DNA of 64,000 nucleotides from Pseudomonas sp. Os17 (GCF_001547895.1 NZ_AP014627.1:5583501-5647500), one strand, 5' to 3'. Positions 46,946-57,999 are shown, counted from the first letter of the stretch. Numbers and translations: made by a program. Notes: generated by a model from the sequence alone, not told the origin.

Positions 46946-49900
46946 AGGGGCACGGTTCCCTGTCCGCCTGGTGCGTCGACCATCCGGTTGCCACCGTGCT
47001 GCTGACCTTTGCCCTGGTGCTGCTGGGGGCGGTTGCCTTTCCGCGCCTGCCCGTGGCGCCGCTGCCGGAAGCCGAGTTCCCCACCATCCAGGTTTCCGCG
47101 GCCCTGCCCGGGGCCAGCCCGGACACCATGGCGTCCTCGGTGGCCACGCCCCTGGAAGTGCAGTTCAGTGCCATCCCCGGCATGACCCAGATGACCTCCA
47201 GCAGTGCCCTGGGCTCGTCTCTGCTGACCCTGCAGTTCACCCTGAACAAGAGCATCGACACCGCCGCCCAGGAAGTGCAGGCGGCGATCAACACCGCCGC
47301 TGGCAAGCTGCCCAAGGACATGCCCACCCTGCCCACCTGGAGGAAGGTCAACCCGGCCGACAGCCCGGTGCTGATCCTCAGCATCAGCTCGACGCAGATG
47401 CCCGGCACCGAGCTCAGCGACTACGCGGAAACCCTGCTGGCGCGGCAAATCAGCCAGATCGACGGCGTCGGCCAGATCAACATCACCGGCCAGCAACGTC
47501 CGGCGATCCGCATCCAGGCCGCGGCGGACAAGCTGGCGGCCATCGGCCTGACCCTGGCCGACATCCGTCTGGCGATCCAGCAGACCAGCCTCAACCTGGC
47601 CAAGGGCGCGTTGTACGGCGAGTCGAGCATCTCCACCCTGTCCACCAACGACCAGCTGTTCGATCCCCAGGAGTACGGTCAGTTGATCGTTTCCTACAAG
47701 AACGGCGCACCGGTGCAACTGCAGGACGTGGCCCGGGTGGTCAGCGGCCCGGAAGACGCCTACGTCCAGGCCTGGTCCGGCGATCAGCCGGGGGTCAACC
47801 TGGTGATCTCGCGCCAGCCGGGGGCCAATATCGTCGATACCGTGGATCGCATCCAGGCCGCCCTGCCGGGCCTGGAGGCGATGCTGCCGGCCTCGGTGCA
47901 GGTCAAGGTGCTGGTGGACCGCACCCAGACCATCCGCGCCTCGCTGCACGAGGTGGAGATCACCCTGCTGATCGCGGTGTTGCTGGTGGTGGCGGTGATG
48001 GCGCTGTTCCTGCGCCAGTGGTCGGCGACCCTGATCGTCTCCGCGGTGCTGGGGGTATCGCTGACTGCCAGCTTCGCCCTGATGTATGTGCTGGGCTTCA
48101 GCCTGAACAACCTGACCCTGGTGGCCATCGTCATCGCCGTGGGCTTCGTGGTCGACGACGCCATCGTGGTGGTGGAGAACATCCACCGCCATCTGGAAGC
48201 CGGCGACGGCATGCGCGAGGCGGCGATCAAGGGGGGCGGCGAGATCGGCTTCACCGTGGTGTCCATCAGCTTCTCCCTGGTGGCGGCGTTCATTCCCCTG
48301 CTGTTCATGGGCGGCGTAGTCGGCCGGCTGTTCAAGGAGTTCGCCCTGACCGCGACGTCCACCATCATGATTTCGGTGCTGGTGTCGCTGACCCTGGCGC
48401 CCACCCTGGCCGCCCTGTTCATGCGGGCCCCGGTGCACCCGGCCCACGCCAAGCCGGGCTTCGGCGAGCGTCTGCTGGCCCTCTACGAGCGCGCCCTGCG
48501 CCGGGCCCTGGCCCGGCAGAAACTGATGCTGGGGATTTTCGCCCTGACCCTGAGCATGGCCATTGCCGGCTACATCCTGATTCCCAAGGGCTTCTTCCCG
48601 GTGCAGGACACCGGCTTCGTGCTCGGAACCACCGAGGCCGCCGCGGACATTTCCTACCCGGACATGGTGAAGAAACACCAGGCGCTGGCCGAGATCGTCG
48701 CCGCCGACCCGGCGGTGCAAGCCTTCTCCCATTCGGTGGGCGTCTCTGGCAGCAACCAGACCATCGCCAACGGCCGCTTCTGGATCTCGCTGAAAAAGCG
48801 CAGCGAGCGGGATGTCTCGGCCAGCGCCTTTATCGACCGCATCCGTCCGCAACTGATGAAGGTGCCCGGTATCGTCCTTTACCTGCGAGCCGGTCAGGAC
48901 ATCAACCTCAGTTCGGGCCCCAGCCGCGCCCAGTACCAGTACGTGCTGAAAAGCAACGACGGCCCGACCCTGACCACCTGGACCCAGCGCCTGACCGAGA
49001 AACTGCGCAGCAACCCGGCGTTCCGCGACATCTCCAACGACCTGCAACTGGGCGGCAGCATCACCCATATCAACATCGACAGGACCGCCGCCGCGCGCTT
49101 CGGCCTGACCGCCAGCGATGTCGACCAGGCGCTGTACGACGCCTTCGGCCAACGTCAGATCAACGAGTTCCAGACCGAGATCAACCAGTACAACGTGATC
49201 CTCGAACTCGACACCCAGCAACGGGGCAAGGCCGAGAGTCTCAATTACTTCTACCTGCGCTCGCCGTTGACCGGGGAGATGGTACCGCTGTCGGCCCTGG
49301 CGCGTTTCGATGCGCCCAGCATCGGCCCGCTGTCGATCGCTCACGACGGCATGTTCCCGGCCGCCAACCTGTCGTTCAACCTGGCCCCCGGCGTCGCCCT
49401 GGGGGACGCGGTGATCCTGCTGGAACAGGCCAAGAACGAGATCGGCATGCCGGCGGCCATCAGCGGCAACTTCCAGGGCGCGGCCCAGGCCTTCCAGAGC
49501 TCCCTGGCCAGCCAGCCGTACCTGATCCTCGCCGCGCTGGTGGCCGTGTACATCATTCTCGGGGTGCTGTACGAAAGCTTCGTGCATCCGCTGACGATCA
49601 TTTCCACCCTGCCCTCGGCGGGGCTCGGCGCCTTGCTGATGCTCTGGCTCTGTGGCCAGGACTTTTCCATCATGGCGCTGATCGGCCTGGTGCTGCTGAT
49701 CGGCATCGTCAAGAAGAACGGCATCCTGATGATCGACTTCGCCCTGGAAGCCCAGCGCAACGGCGGCCTGCCTCCTGAGGAGGCGATCTACCAGGCCTGC
49801 ATCACCCGGTTCCGGCCGATCATCATGACCACCCTGGCCGCCTTGCTCGGCGCCCTGCCCCTGATGCTCGGCTACGGCACCGGCGCCGAGCTGCGCCAGC

Positions 49901-50037
49901 CCCTGGGTATCGCCGTGGTCGGCGGCCTGCTGGTGAGCCAGGCGCTGACGCTGTTCACCACGCCGGTCATATACTTGTGGCTCGAGCGGCTGTTCCACCG
50001 GCCCCAGCCGGCTCTTTCGCCAGCCACCAACACCTGA
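46942..50037 (+). CDS. RND efflux transporter permease
   Basis: A 1031-residue proton-driven pump of the HAE1/MdtB-MuxB type. It has the leading helix (HPVATVLLTFALVLLGAVAF), a large periplasmic loop, the proton-relay helix with FVVDDAIVVVENIHRH near residue 402 that contains the two aspartates, and the repeat half beginning near residue 520, with VLLIGIVKKNGILMIDFALE near residue 912. A two-component system follows 8 bases later. No outer-membrane partner is encoded here, so it probably uses one from elsewhere. Substrate unknown. Confidence 0.92.
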   Translation: MKGHGSLSAWCVDHPVATVLLTFALVLLGAVAFPRLPVAPLPEAEFPTIQVSAALPGASPDTMASSVATPLEVQFSAIPGMTQMTSSSALGSSLLTLQFTLNKSIDTAAQEVQAAINTAAGKLPKDMPTLPTWRKVNPADSPVLILSISSTQMPGTELSDYAETLLARQISQIDGVGQINITGQQRPAIRIQAAADKLAAIGLTLADIRLAIQQTSLNLAKGALYGESSISTLSTNDQLFDPQEYGQLIVSYKNGAPVQLQDVARVVSGPEDAYVQAWSGDQPGVNLVISRQPGANIVDTVDRIQAALPGLEAMLPASVQVKVLVDRTQTIRASLHEVEITLLIAVLLVVAVMALFLRQWSATLIVSAVLGVSLTASFALMYVLGFSLNNLTLVAIVIAVGFVVDDAIVVVENIHRHLEAGDGMREAAIKGGGEIGFTVVSISFSLVAAFIPLLFMGGVVGRLFKEFALTATSTIMISVLVSLTLAPTLAALFMRAPVHPAHAKPGFGERLLALYERALRRALARQKLMLGIFALTLSMAIAGYILIPKGFFPVQDTGFVLGTTEAAADISYPDMVKKHQALAEIVAADPAVQAFSHSVGVSGSNQTIANGRFWISLKKRSERDVSASAFIDRIRPQLMKVPGIVLYLRAGQDINLSSGPSRAQYQYVLKSNDGPTLTTWTQRLTEKLRSNPAFRDISNDLQLGGSITHINIDRTAAARFGLTASDVDQALYDAFGQRQINEFQTEINQYNVILELDTQQRGKAESLNYFYLRSPLTGEMVPLSALARFDAPSIGPLSIAHDGMFPAANLSFNLAPGVALGDAVILLEQAKNEIGMPAAISGNFQGAAQAFQSSLASQPYLILAALVAVYIILGVLYESFVHPLTIISTLPSAGLGALLMLWLCGQDFSIMALIGLVLLIGIVKKNGILMIDFALEAQRNGGLPPEEAIYQACITRFRPIIMTTLAALLGALPLMLGYGTGAELRQPLGIAVVGGLLVSQALTLFTTPVIYLWLERLFHRPQPALSPATNT

Positions 50038-50045
50038 GGCGGGTC

Positions 50046-50723
50046 ATGCGCGTTCTGATTATCGAAGACGAAGAAAAAACCGCGGACTATCTGCATCGCG
50101 GGCTGACCGAGCAGGGTTACACCGTTGACCTGGCCCGGGATGGCATCGAGGGGCTGCACCTGGCGCTGGAAAGCGACTACGCCGTGATCGTGCTGGATGT
50201 CATGCTCCCCGGCCTGGACGGTTTTGGCGTGCTGCGGGCCCTGCGCGCGCGCAAGCAGACCCCGGTGATCATGCTCACCGCCCGCGAGCGCGTCGAGGAC
50301 CGGATCCGCGGCTTGCGCGATGGCGCCGACGATTACCTGGGCAAGCCCTTTTCCTTCCTTGAACTGGTGGCCCGCCTGCAGGCCCTGACCCGCCGCAGCG
50401 GTGGTCACGAGCCGGTACAGATCAGCATCGCCGACCTGTGGATCGATCTCATCAGCCGCAAGGCCAGCCGCGGCGGCAGCCGTCTGGACCTGACCGCCAA
50501 GGAGTTCTCCCTGCTCAGCGTGCTGGCCCGGCGCCAGGGCGAGATCCTGTCCAAGACCTCGATTGCCGAGATGGTCTGGGACATCAATTTCGACAGCGAC
50601 GCCAATGTCGTCGAAGTGGCGATCAAGCGCCTGCGGGCCAAGCTCGACGGACCTTTCGAGCACAAGCTGCTACACACCATCCGCGGCATGGGTTATGTGC
50701 TGGAGAACCGCAGTGGCGAGTAA
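50046..50723 (+). CDS. OmpR-family response regulator (CopR/CusR-like)
   Basis: A 225-residue regulator with a receiver domain (phospho-acceptor Asp51 in VIVLDVMLPGLDGF, conserved lysine in DDYLGKPFSF) and a C-terminal winged helix (LTAKEFSLLSVLARRQGEIL and VAIKRLRAKL). It resembles heavy-metal regulators of the CopR/CusR group. Start ATG 50046. It overlaps the kinase start (GTG 50713) by 11 bases and probably regulates the upstream RND genes. Confidence 0.9.
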   Translation: MRVLIIEDEEKTADYLHRGLTEQGYTVDLARDGIEGLHLALESDYAVIVLDVMLPGLDGFGVLRALRARKQTPVIMLTARERVEDRIRGLRDGADDYLGKPFSFLELVARLQALTRRSGGHEPVQISIADLWIDLISRKASRGGSRLDLTAKEFSLLSVLARRQGEILSKTSIAEMVWDINFDSDANVVEVAIKRLRAKLDGPFEHKLLHTIRGMGYVLENRSGE

Positions 50724-52077
50724 CTCAATCGCCCTGCGCCTGAGCGGGCTGTTCACCCTGGTGGCCCTGCTGATCTTCCTGCTGATTGGCGGCGCCCTTT
50801 ATCAACAGGTGGACAAGGGCCTGGGCCTGCTGCCGGAGGCCGAGCTGGACGCGCGCTACAGCGTGCTGGAGTCGGCCCTGAACCGCTACGGCAATCCGGA
50901 ACACTGGGCCAAGATCAACGCCAAGCTCAAGCTGCTCAGCGAGGAAGACAGGCGCATCCGCTTCTGGGCGGTGAGCGCCGACCCCGGTTATGAATACGGC
51001 AACCCGGACCCGCAGATCCGTGCATTCGCCGAAGGCCCGTTGGGGATGCGCGACCTGAACCTGAGCGACCATCCCTATCCGTTGAAGGTGCTGGTCAGCC
51101 AGTTGCCGGCCAAGGAACAACGCCCGCCCCTGCGCTTTCTGATCGCCATCGAGACCGACACCGTTCACCAGACCCAGCACCAGTTGCTGATGGCGCTGAT
51201 CGGCCTGGCCATCGTCGGCGTCGTGCTGGCCTCGGCCCTGGGTTACTGGGTGGCGCGGATCGGCCTCAAGCCGCTGATCAAGCTGTCCCAGGAGGCCCAG
51301 CGGCTGGCACCGCCACGGCTGTCCGGGCGCCTGCAACTCTCGCCCCTGCCACCGGAGCTGAGCCAGTTCGTCAACTCCTTCAACTCCACCCTGGAACGGG
51401 TCGAGCAGGCCTACTCGCGCCTGGAGTCGTTCAACGCCGACGTGGCCCATGAACTGCGCTCGCCACTGACCAACCTGATCGGTCAGACCCAGGTGGCCCT
51501 GACCCGTGGCCGCTCGGCGGAGCATTACTTCGAGGTGCTGCAATCCAACCTTGAAGAACTGGAACGGCTGCGCTCCATCGTCAACGATATGCTGTTCCTG
51601 GCCAGCGCCGACCAGGGCAGCAAGGCCACCAAGCTCACCAGTACCTCCCTGGCGGCGGAAGTGGCCACCACCCTGGACTACCTGGATTTCATCCTCGAAG
51701 ACGCCCAGGTCCGGGTCGAGGTCCAGGGCGATGCCCAGGTGCACATCGAAATTGCCCACCTGCGCCGGGCCCTGATCAACCTGCTGAGCAATGCCGTGCA
51801 GCACACGGCGGCGGGCGAAGTGATCCGGGTGCGGATCGAGGTGCAGGAACATCAGGTGACGATCGCCGTGAGCAATCCGGGGCAGAGCATTGCCAGTGAA
51901 CACCTGCCCAGGTTGTTCGAGCGCTTCTACCGGGTCGACGCCTCGCGCAGCAACAGCGGCGCCAATCATGGCCTGGGGCTGGCCATCGTCAAGGCCATCG
52001 CCCTGATGCACGGCGGCGACGTGTTCGTGCGCAGCGACCGGGGCATCAATACCTTTGGCCTGTATCTGCCTCTCTGA
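50713..52077 (+). CDS. Sensor histidine kinase (heavy-metal-type)
   Basis: Partner of the preceding regulator. The 454 residues have a first membrane helix near residues 5-28 (LSGLFTLVALLIFLLIGGAL), a periplasmic sensor loop, a second helix near 160-182, HAMP, the phospho-acceptor His246 in DVAHELRSPLTNL, and ATPase boxes ending in NHGLGLAIVKAIALMHGG. I chose GTG 50713 because it places the first helix properly and overlaps the regulator stop. It resembles CusS/CopS but the signal is unproven. Confidence 0.9.
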   Translation: MASNSIALRLSGLFTLVALLIFLLIGGALYQQVDKGLGLLPEAELDARYSVLESALNRYGNPEHWAKINAKLKLLSEEDRRIRFWAVSADPGYEYGNPDPQIRAFAEGPLGMRDLNLSDHPYPLKVLVSQLPAKEQRPPLRFLIAIETDTVHQTQHQLLMALIGLAIVGVVLASALGYWVARIGLKPLIKLSQEAQRLAPPRLSGRLQLSPLPPELSQFVNSFNSTLERVEQAYSRLESFNADVAHELRSPLTNLIGQTQVALTRGRSAEHYFEVLQSNLEELERLRSIVNDMLFLASADQGSKATKLTSTSLAAEVATTLDYLDFILEDAQVRVEVQGDAQVHIEIAHLRRALINLLSNAVQHTAAGEVIRVRIEVQEHQVTIAVSNPGQSIASEHLPRLFERFYRVDASRSNSGANHGLGLAIVKAIALMHGGDVFVRSDRGINTFGLYLPL

Positions 52078-52104
52078 CTCGCGGGTTCTCGGGCTCTCGG
52101 GTTC

Positions 52105-52132
52105 TGTGGGAGCCGGCTTGCCGGCGCAGGCG
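52105..52132. repeat. Single REP element
   Basis: TGTGGGAGCCGGCTTGCCGG followed by CGCAGGCG is another Pseudomonas REP sub-type, with palindrome GCCGGCTTGCCGGC. It lies 28 bases after the kinase stop. Confidence 0.78.
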
Positions 52133-52312
52133 TCGACGAAGCGCACGCCCATCGCAATGACGCCCTGGCTGGCCAGCCAGGGCCGACAAGTTCGCGTCCA
52201 CTGTTGTTTTTTTGGTAACAGTCCTTATCCTGTTCGGCTCTTTTTCCTGCCGCCCACTGGTTATATTTTTGTCGCACCGAATTGAACTTGCTCTGCAAGA
52301 AGGTCTTCAGAA

Positions 52313-52537
52313 ATGTCCAACAGTATGGGTATCGCCAGCGCCTTTGTTTTGTCCTCTCTGTTCGTGGCGCCAATGGCCATGGCCGAGGAATCCCAGGGAT
52401 TCGTGGCCAGAAATGCCGCACGCGCCGCCGCATTCGAACAAGCCCAGATCGCCCAGGCCGCCCAGCAGCAAAACAGTCAGCAAGCCCAGAAAGTCACAGC
52501 TGAGCAAAAACAGAGCGACGCTCGAAAAGACAGCTGA
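52313..52537 (+). CDS. Small secreted protein
   Basis: A 74-residue exported protein. A clear signal peptide (MGIASAFVLSSLFVAPMAMA, cleavage about residue 24) leaves a ~50-residue Q/A/K-rich mature chain starting EESQGFVARNAARAAAFEQA and ending QKQSDARKDS. Start ATG 52313 is preceded by AAGAAGG at a slightly long spacing. The mature start resembles that of the OprD-family porin encoded downstream ([10 protein letters not shown]). No function is known; it is its own unit ending at a strong terminator. Confidence 0.7.
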   Translation: MSNSMGIASAFVLSSLFVAPMAMAEESQGFVARNAARAAAFEQAQIAQAAQQQNSQQAQKVTAEQKQSDARKDS

Positions 52538-52601
52538 GCCGCGATACCGACTCGATTCCCTCGACAACTTCTCTGCTTTCAACCCCGGAGCAAGTTGTCT
52601 T

Positions 52602-52628
52602 AAAGCCGCTGACTTCAGCGGCTTTTTT
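52602..52628 (+). terminator. Terminator of the small secreted protein gene
   Basis: AAAGCCGCTG (52602-52611 region), loop ACTT, CAGCGGCT then a run of eight T. It is a textbook rightward terminator separating the small gene from the porin. Confidence 0.88.
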
Positions 52629-52727
52629 TTGCCACGCAAGAACCCGCGCCACAGGCGTCGAGCCTGGGGCAAGCAACTCGCGATTTCACAATAAGAAACC
52701 CAGTTCATCCACCAAAGGAGCTACACG

Positions 52728-54053
52728 TTGTTCAGGATCTCACTGAAAGCCAGTCCACTATTCATTGCAATCGCTGCAACGATCCCCGCCTCGGCCCAGG
52801 CCGGCGAAGAGAGCAAGAGCGAAGGCTTTGTCGCCGGATCGAGCCTCAAGCTCAACGCGCGCAACTACTACATGAACCGCAACCGGCAGCAGCAGGCGGA
52901 TGACAACATCGAATGGGGCCAGGGTTTGCTCGGTGTCTTCGAGTCCGGCTATACCCAGGGCACCCTGGGCTTCGGCCTGGATGCCAATGCCATGCTCGGT
53001 CTCAAGCTGGACGGCGGTGGCGGCACCAGCAACTCGAGCATCCTGCCCGTCAGCGACGGTGGCCAGCACAAGGCGCCGGGGTCGTTCTCCAGCGCCGGGG
53101 CCACCTTGAAGATGCGTGCCTTCGACACCGAGCTCAAGGCCGGCGACCTGTTCCTCAACAACCCGGTGATCGCCGGGGGCATGAGCCGCATGCTGCCGCA
53201 GACCTTCCGCGGCATCAGCCTGACCAACCGTAGCTTCGACGGCTGGATGATCGAGGGTGGCCAGGCCAGCTTCACCAAACCCTACAACCAGAGCGGACAC
53301 AAACGCATCGGCAGCTCCTACGGCAGCCTGCGCGATGGTGACGAGAGCCGGCACCTGAACTGGGCCGGGGTGGCCTGGAGCGGCGTGCCGGGGCTGACCA
53401 GCAGCCTCTACGCCTCCGAACTCAAGGACATCTGGAACCAGTACTACTACGACCTGGACTACACCTACGCGGTCAACGACCTGGTCAGCCTCAACCCTGG
53501 CCTGCACGTCTATCACACCCAGGACACCGGCCAGGCCCTGCTGGGCCACATCGACAACAACACCTACAGCCTGCACTTCACCGTCGGCGTGGGCAGTCAC
53601 AGCGTCACGGCCGCCTACCAGCGGGTCAACGGCAACACCCCGTTCGACTACATCGCCCAGGGTGACAGCATCTACCTGGACAACTCCCAGCAGTATTCGG
53701 ACTTCAACGGTCCCAACGAGCGGTCGTGGAAGCTCAAGTATGCGTACGACTTTGCCGGCCTCGGCCTGCCGGGCCTGACTTCGTCGCTGTCCTACTCCCG
53801 CGGTGAACTGGACCTGACCAAGGTCGATCCGGACAGCCGTGGCTATGCCTCCTGGTACAGCGCCGACGGCAAGAACGCCAAGCACTGGGAGCGCGATCTG
53901 GACCTCAAGTACGTGGTCCAGGGCGGCAGCGCCAAGGACCTCGCCGTACGCCTGCAATGGGCGACCAACCGTGGCGGCAACGGCTATGGCGCGCTGGATA
54001 ACGACACCGATGAATACCGAGTGATCGTCGACTACCCGATCAACGTCTTCTAA
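52728..54053 (+). CDS. OprD-family outer-membrane porin
   Basis: An 18-strand substrate-selective porin of 441 residues. A signal peptide (cleaved after SAQA, about residue 24) precedes [20 protein letters not shown], the family N-terminus. [20 protein letters not shown] and [20 protein letters not shown] segments are OprD hallmarks, and it ends in aromatic YPINVF as required for BAM recognition. The start is TTG 52728 after AAAGGAG. It could import aromatic or amino acids; the member cannot be told from sequence alone. Confidence 0.9.
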   Translation: MFRISLKASPLFIAIAATIPASAQAGEESKSEGFVAGSSLKLNARNYYMNRNRQQQADDNIEWGQGLLGVFESGYTQGTLGFGLDANAMLGLKLDGGGGTSNSSILPVSDGGQHKAPGSFSSAGATLKMRAFDTELKAGDLFLNNPVIAGGMSRMLPQTFRGISLTNRSFDGWMIEGGQASFTKPYNQSGHKRIGSSYGSLRDGDESRHLNWAGVAWSGVPGLTSSLYASELKDIWNQYYYDLDYTYAVNDLVSLNPGLHVYHTQDTGQALLGHIDNNTYSLHFTVGVGSHSVTAAYQRVNGNTPFDYIAQGDSIYLDNSQQYSDFNGPNERSWKLKYAYDFAGLGLPGLTSSLSYSRGELDLTKVDPDSRGYASWYSADGKNAKHWERDLDLKYVVQGGSAKDLAVRLQWATNRGGNGYGALDNDTDEYRVIVDYPINVF

Positions 54054-54064
54054 GGCGCTTCAGT

Positions 54065-54097
54065 CAAAAAGGCCGGCATGTTTTGCTGGCCTTTTTT
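54065..54097. terminator. Terminator of the porin gene
   Basis: AAAAAGGCCGGC (54066-54077) pairs imperfectly with GCTGGCCTTTTTT (54085-54097), followed by a T-run in the rightward direction. Confidence 0.82.
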
Positions 54098-54193
54098 GTA
54101 TCCGGGATTTATACAGGCGCGACGGCGTGACCGATTTCTGTAACCCACGTCCACACTAGACTGACACCTGTCGACGTAGCAGAAATCAAAATC

Positions 54194-55717
54194 ATGAGCG
54201 TGAGCAGTGCGCCCCCTCGCACAGGGAAAATCGCGTCAAAGACGGAACGCCTGGTGGTCCTGGCCAGTTCGCTGATCGTCGTGGCCATTCTCAGCATCGT
54301 CACCTACCTGTTGATCCGCGAACACGCGGCTGCCGAGCAGGCAGCGACCCGTGCCGCGAACAACATCGTGCAACTGATCGATGCCGATGTGTTGCGCAAC
54401 GTCGAGCTCTACGACCTGTCCCTCAAGGGCCTGATCAACGCCACGCAACGCGACGACCTCAAGGGCATTTCGGCGTCCATCCGTCATCTGGCACTGTTCG
54501 ACCGGGCCACCGCCGCGCCCTACAAGGGCGACATCCTGCTGCTGGACAGGCACGGCAACGTGCTGGCCGACTCGGCCTCGGTCGTGCCGCGCACAGGTAA
54601 CTACGCCGATCGCGAGTACTTTCGATCGCACCTCGACAATCCGGACCCGGGCATGATGATCAGTCCGCCGTTCCGCGCGCGCACCACCGATCACGATTGG
54701 CGGATCAGCTTCAGCCGGCGGCTCAGCGATGAGCATGGCCAGTTCATTGGGGTAGCCGAGGCGGCCATGCGCCTGAGCTACTTCAATGAGCTGTTCAAGA
54801 ATCTGGATATCGGTCGCAACGGCTCGATCAACCTGATCAGCCGCGATGGGGTGCTGCTGGCCCAACAGCCGCCCCTGGCGGATGACCTGATTGGCAAGAA
54901 CTTCAGCAACCGTCCCAACTTCTTGCGCATCCTGCGCGAAGGCAATGGCAGCTTCAGAAGCGTTTCCAGTGTTGATCAGAGGCAACGGCTGTACACCTTT
55001 TCCCAGGTGGGCGATCTGCCGCTGATTGTGATTGTCGCGCTGTCCATCGATGAGGTCTTCGCGGCCTGGCAACGTACCGCGCTGCTGATCAGCGGTGCCA
55101 CTGGGGGGCTGTGCATCGCTCTGTTCTGGTTGACCTGGCAACTGTGTCGCGAACTGCGGCGCCGACAGAACGCCGAGCAGGAGCTGGCACGCCTGGCAGC
55201 CGTCGATGCCCTCACCGGCGTGGCCAATCGCCGGACCCTGGACCAGGTGCTGAGCAACGAATGGGCCCGGGCCCGACGCACCCATCTGCCGTTGTCGCTG
55301 TTGATGATCGACGTCGATCACTTCAAATCCTTCAACGACCGCTTCGGCCATCCGCTGGGGGACCAGGCCCTGCGTGCGGTGGCGCAGTGCATCGACGCAT
55401 GCGCCGGGCGGCCGTCGGACCTGGCGGCGCGCTATGGCGGCGAGGAATTTGCAGTTGTCCTGCCGGGGACCGACAGCGCTGGTGCCGCCGTCCTGGCGGA
55501 GAAGATCCGCGCCAGCATCGCCGCCTTGCCGGCCGTCAGCGCGCAGGCCACGCCACTGACCGTGAGCATTGGCATCAATACCTGGTCAGGCCATGCCGAG
55601 ATCGCTCTGGAACAATGGGTAAGCGACGCCGACAAGGCGCTGTATCAGGCCAAATCCAGCGGTCGCAATCGGGTGGTTTCCAACATGTCCTACAGCGGCT
55701 ACCCGCGCAGCGCCTGA
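54194..55717 (+). CDS. Membrane diguanylate cyclase with Cache sensor
   Basis: Makes cyclic di-GMP. The 507 residues have a membrane helix (about 17-38), a periplasmic dCache-type sensor up to about 285 (YADREYFRSHLDNPDPGMMI is the diagnostic strand), a second helix near 290-315 and a GGDEF domain with ALTGVANRRTLD and active-site GGEEF (415-419). The E for D variant in the signature is active in other enzymes. An RxxD inhibitory site five residues upstream is not evident: the stretch reads DLAARY. It is a single-gene unit. Confidence 0.9.
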   Translation: MSVSSAPPRTGKIASKTERLVVLASSLIVVAILSIVTYLLIREHAAAEQAATRAANNIVQLIDADVLRNVELYDLSLKGLINATQRDDLKGISASIRHLALFDRATAAPYKGDILLLDRHGNVLADSASVVPRTGNYADREYFRSHLDNPDPGMMISPPFRARTTDHDWRISFSRRLSDEHGQFIGVAEAAMRLSYFNELFKNLDIGRNGSINLISRDGVLLAQQPPLADDLIGKNFSNRPNFLRILREGNGSFRSVSSVDQRQRLYTFSQVGDLPLIVIVALSIDEVFAAWQRTALLISGATGGLCIALFWLTWQLCRELRRRQNAEQELARLAAVDALTGVANRRTLDQVLSNEWARARRTHLPLSLLMIDVDHFKSFNDRFGHPLGDQALRAVAQCIDACAGRPSDLAARYGGEEFAVVLPGTDSAGAAVLAEKIRASIAALPAVSAQATPLTVSIGINTWSGHAEIALEQWVSDADKALYQAKSSGRNRVVSNMSYSGYPRSA

Positions 55718-55731
55718 AACCTTGGGCATAA

Positions 55732-55758
55732 AAAAAGGCCATCCGGGGGGATGGCCTT
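55732..55758. terminator. Terminator between diguanylate cyclase and lpxC
   Basis: AAGGCCATCC (55735-55744), loop GGGG, GGATGGCCTT (55749-55758) form a perfect 10-base stem. The run of A at 55731-55736 becomes a strong U-tract on the leftward transcript, so it primarily ends lpxC. Confidence 0.88.
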
Positions 55759-55784
55759 CAAAAACAAAAGGAAAGAGAGAGTAC

Positions 55785-56732
<948 letters not shown>

Positions 56733-56808
56733 TCAACAAAGGCTGGCGATAATAGCAGACCATGCCTTTGCTGAACACCAATCACCCTAATACCCCTGAT
56801 ACATTCCA

Positions 56809-57999
56809 TCAATCGGCCTGACGACGCAGGAATGCCGGGATGTCCAGGTAATCCAGATCATCTTGCGGATTCAGCTTCGCCGCGGTCGCCGCGTTCGACT
56901 GCGCCTGATTGCGCATGACGGTCGGACGATCCAGGTCACGGTAGTTCACCGACGGCAGTTCCTGACGAGCAGGAGCCGGTTGCGACTGCGCGGACATGGA
57001 AGTCTGAACGGTGTTGTCGATGACCTTCACAGGCTTCTCGATTTTCGCGCCCAGGCCGGTGGCCACTACGGTTACATGCAGCTCGTCACGCATGTCCGGA
57101 TCGATAACGGTACCGACCTTGACCATGGCGTGTTCGGAAGCGAAGGCTTCGATGATGCTACCCACGTCGGAGTACTCACCCAGGGACAGGTCGGGACCTG
57201 CGGTGATGTTCACCAGGATGCCGCGTGCACCTTCCAGGTTCACGTCTTCCAGCAGCGGGTTGCGGATCGCCGCTTCAGTGGCTTCACGTGCACGGTTAGG
57301 ACCGCTGGCGCAGCCAGTGCCCATCATCGCCATGCCCATTTCGCTCATCACGGTGCGTACGTCGGCGAAGTCGACGTTGATCATGCCCGGACGCTTGATG
57401 ATGTCGGAGATACCGCGAACGGCACCGGCCAACACGTCGTCAGCCTTGGCGAAAGCCGACAGCAGGCTGGCGTCCTTGCCGAGGATGGTCAGCAACTTCT
57501 CGTTGGGAATGGTGATCAACGAGTCGACGCTTTCGCTCAGCGCGCGGATGCCCTCATCGGCGATCTGCATGCGCTTGCGGCCTTCGAACGGGAACGGACG
57601 GGTCACCACCGCGACGGTGAGGATGCCCATTTCCTTGGCCACTTCAGCAATGATTGGCGCTGCACCGGTACCGGTACCGCCGCCCATGCCGGTGGTGATG
57701 AACACCATGTTGGTGCCCGCCAGTACTTCGGCGATACGCTCGCGGTCTTCCAGAGCGGCTTGACGGCCGACTTCCGGATTGGCGCCAGCACCCAGGCCCT
57801 TGGTCACGCCGGTACCCAGTTGCAGGATGGTCCGCGCGCCGATGTTTTTCAGCGCTTGAGCATCAGTGTTGGCGCAGATGAACTCGACGCCTTCGATGTT
57901 GCTCTTGACCATGTGATTGACCGCGTTGCCGCCGCCACCGCCAACACCGATAACCTTGATTACCGGACTCTGCGGGATGTTGTCTACGAGTTCGAACAT
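56809..57999 (-). CDS. ftsZ: Cell division protein FtsZ
   Basis: Tubulin-like GTPase that forms the division ring. The 396 residues contain the tubulin signature GMGGGTGTGAAPIIAEVAKE (about residues 104-123), the T7 synergy loop with NVDFADVRTVM, and the conserved C-terminal peptide DYLDIPAFLRRQAD that binds FtsA and ZipA. It starts 72 bases after the ftsA stop, a gap that may hold an ftsZ promoter. Confidence 0.98.
   Translation of the reverse strand: MFELVDNIPQSPVIKVIGVGGGGGNAVNHMVKSNIEGVEFICANTDAQALKNIGARTILQLGTGVTKGLGAGANPEVGRQAALEDRERIAEVLAGTNMVFITTGMGGGTGTGAAPIIAEVAKEMGILTVAVVTRPFPFEGRKRMQIADEGIRALSESVDSLITIPNEKLLTILGKDASLLSAFAKADDVLAGAVRGISDIIKRPGMINVDFADVRTVMSEMGMAMMGTGCASGPNRAREATEAAIRNPLLEDVNLEGARGILVNITAGPDLSLGEYSDVGSIIEAFASEHAMVKVGTVIDPDMRDELHVTVVATGLGAKIEKPVKVIDNTVQTSMSAQSQPAPARQELPSVNYRDLDRPTVMRNQAQSNAATAAKLNPQDDLDYLDIPAFLRRQAD

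Noticed and set aside
46654..49998. Very long leftward open frame opposite the RND pump
   Set aside because: It is rich in Gln, His, Gly and Arg, as expected for the complement of a GC-rich gene, while the rightward frame encodes a complete RND pump.
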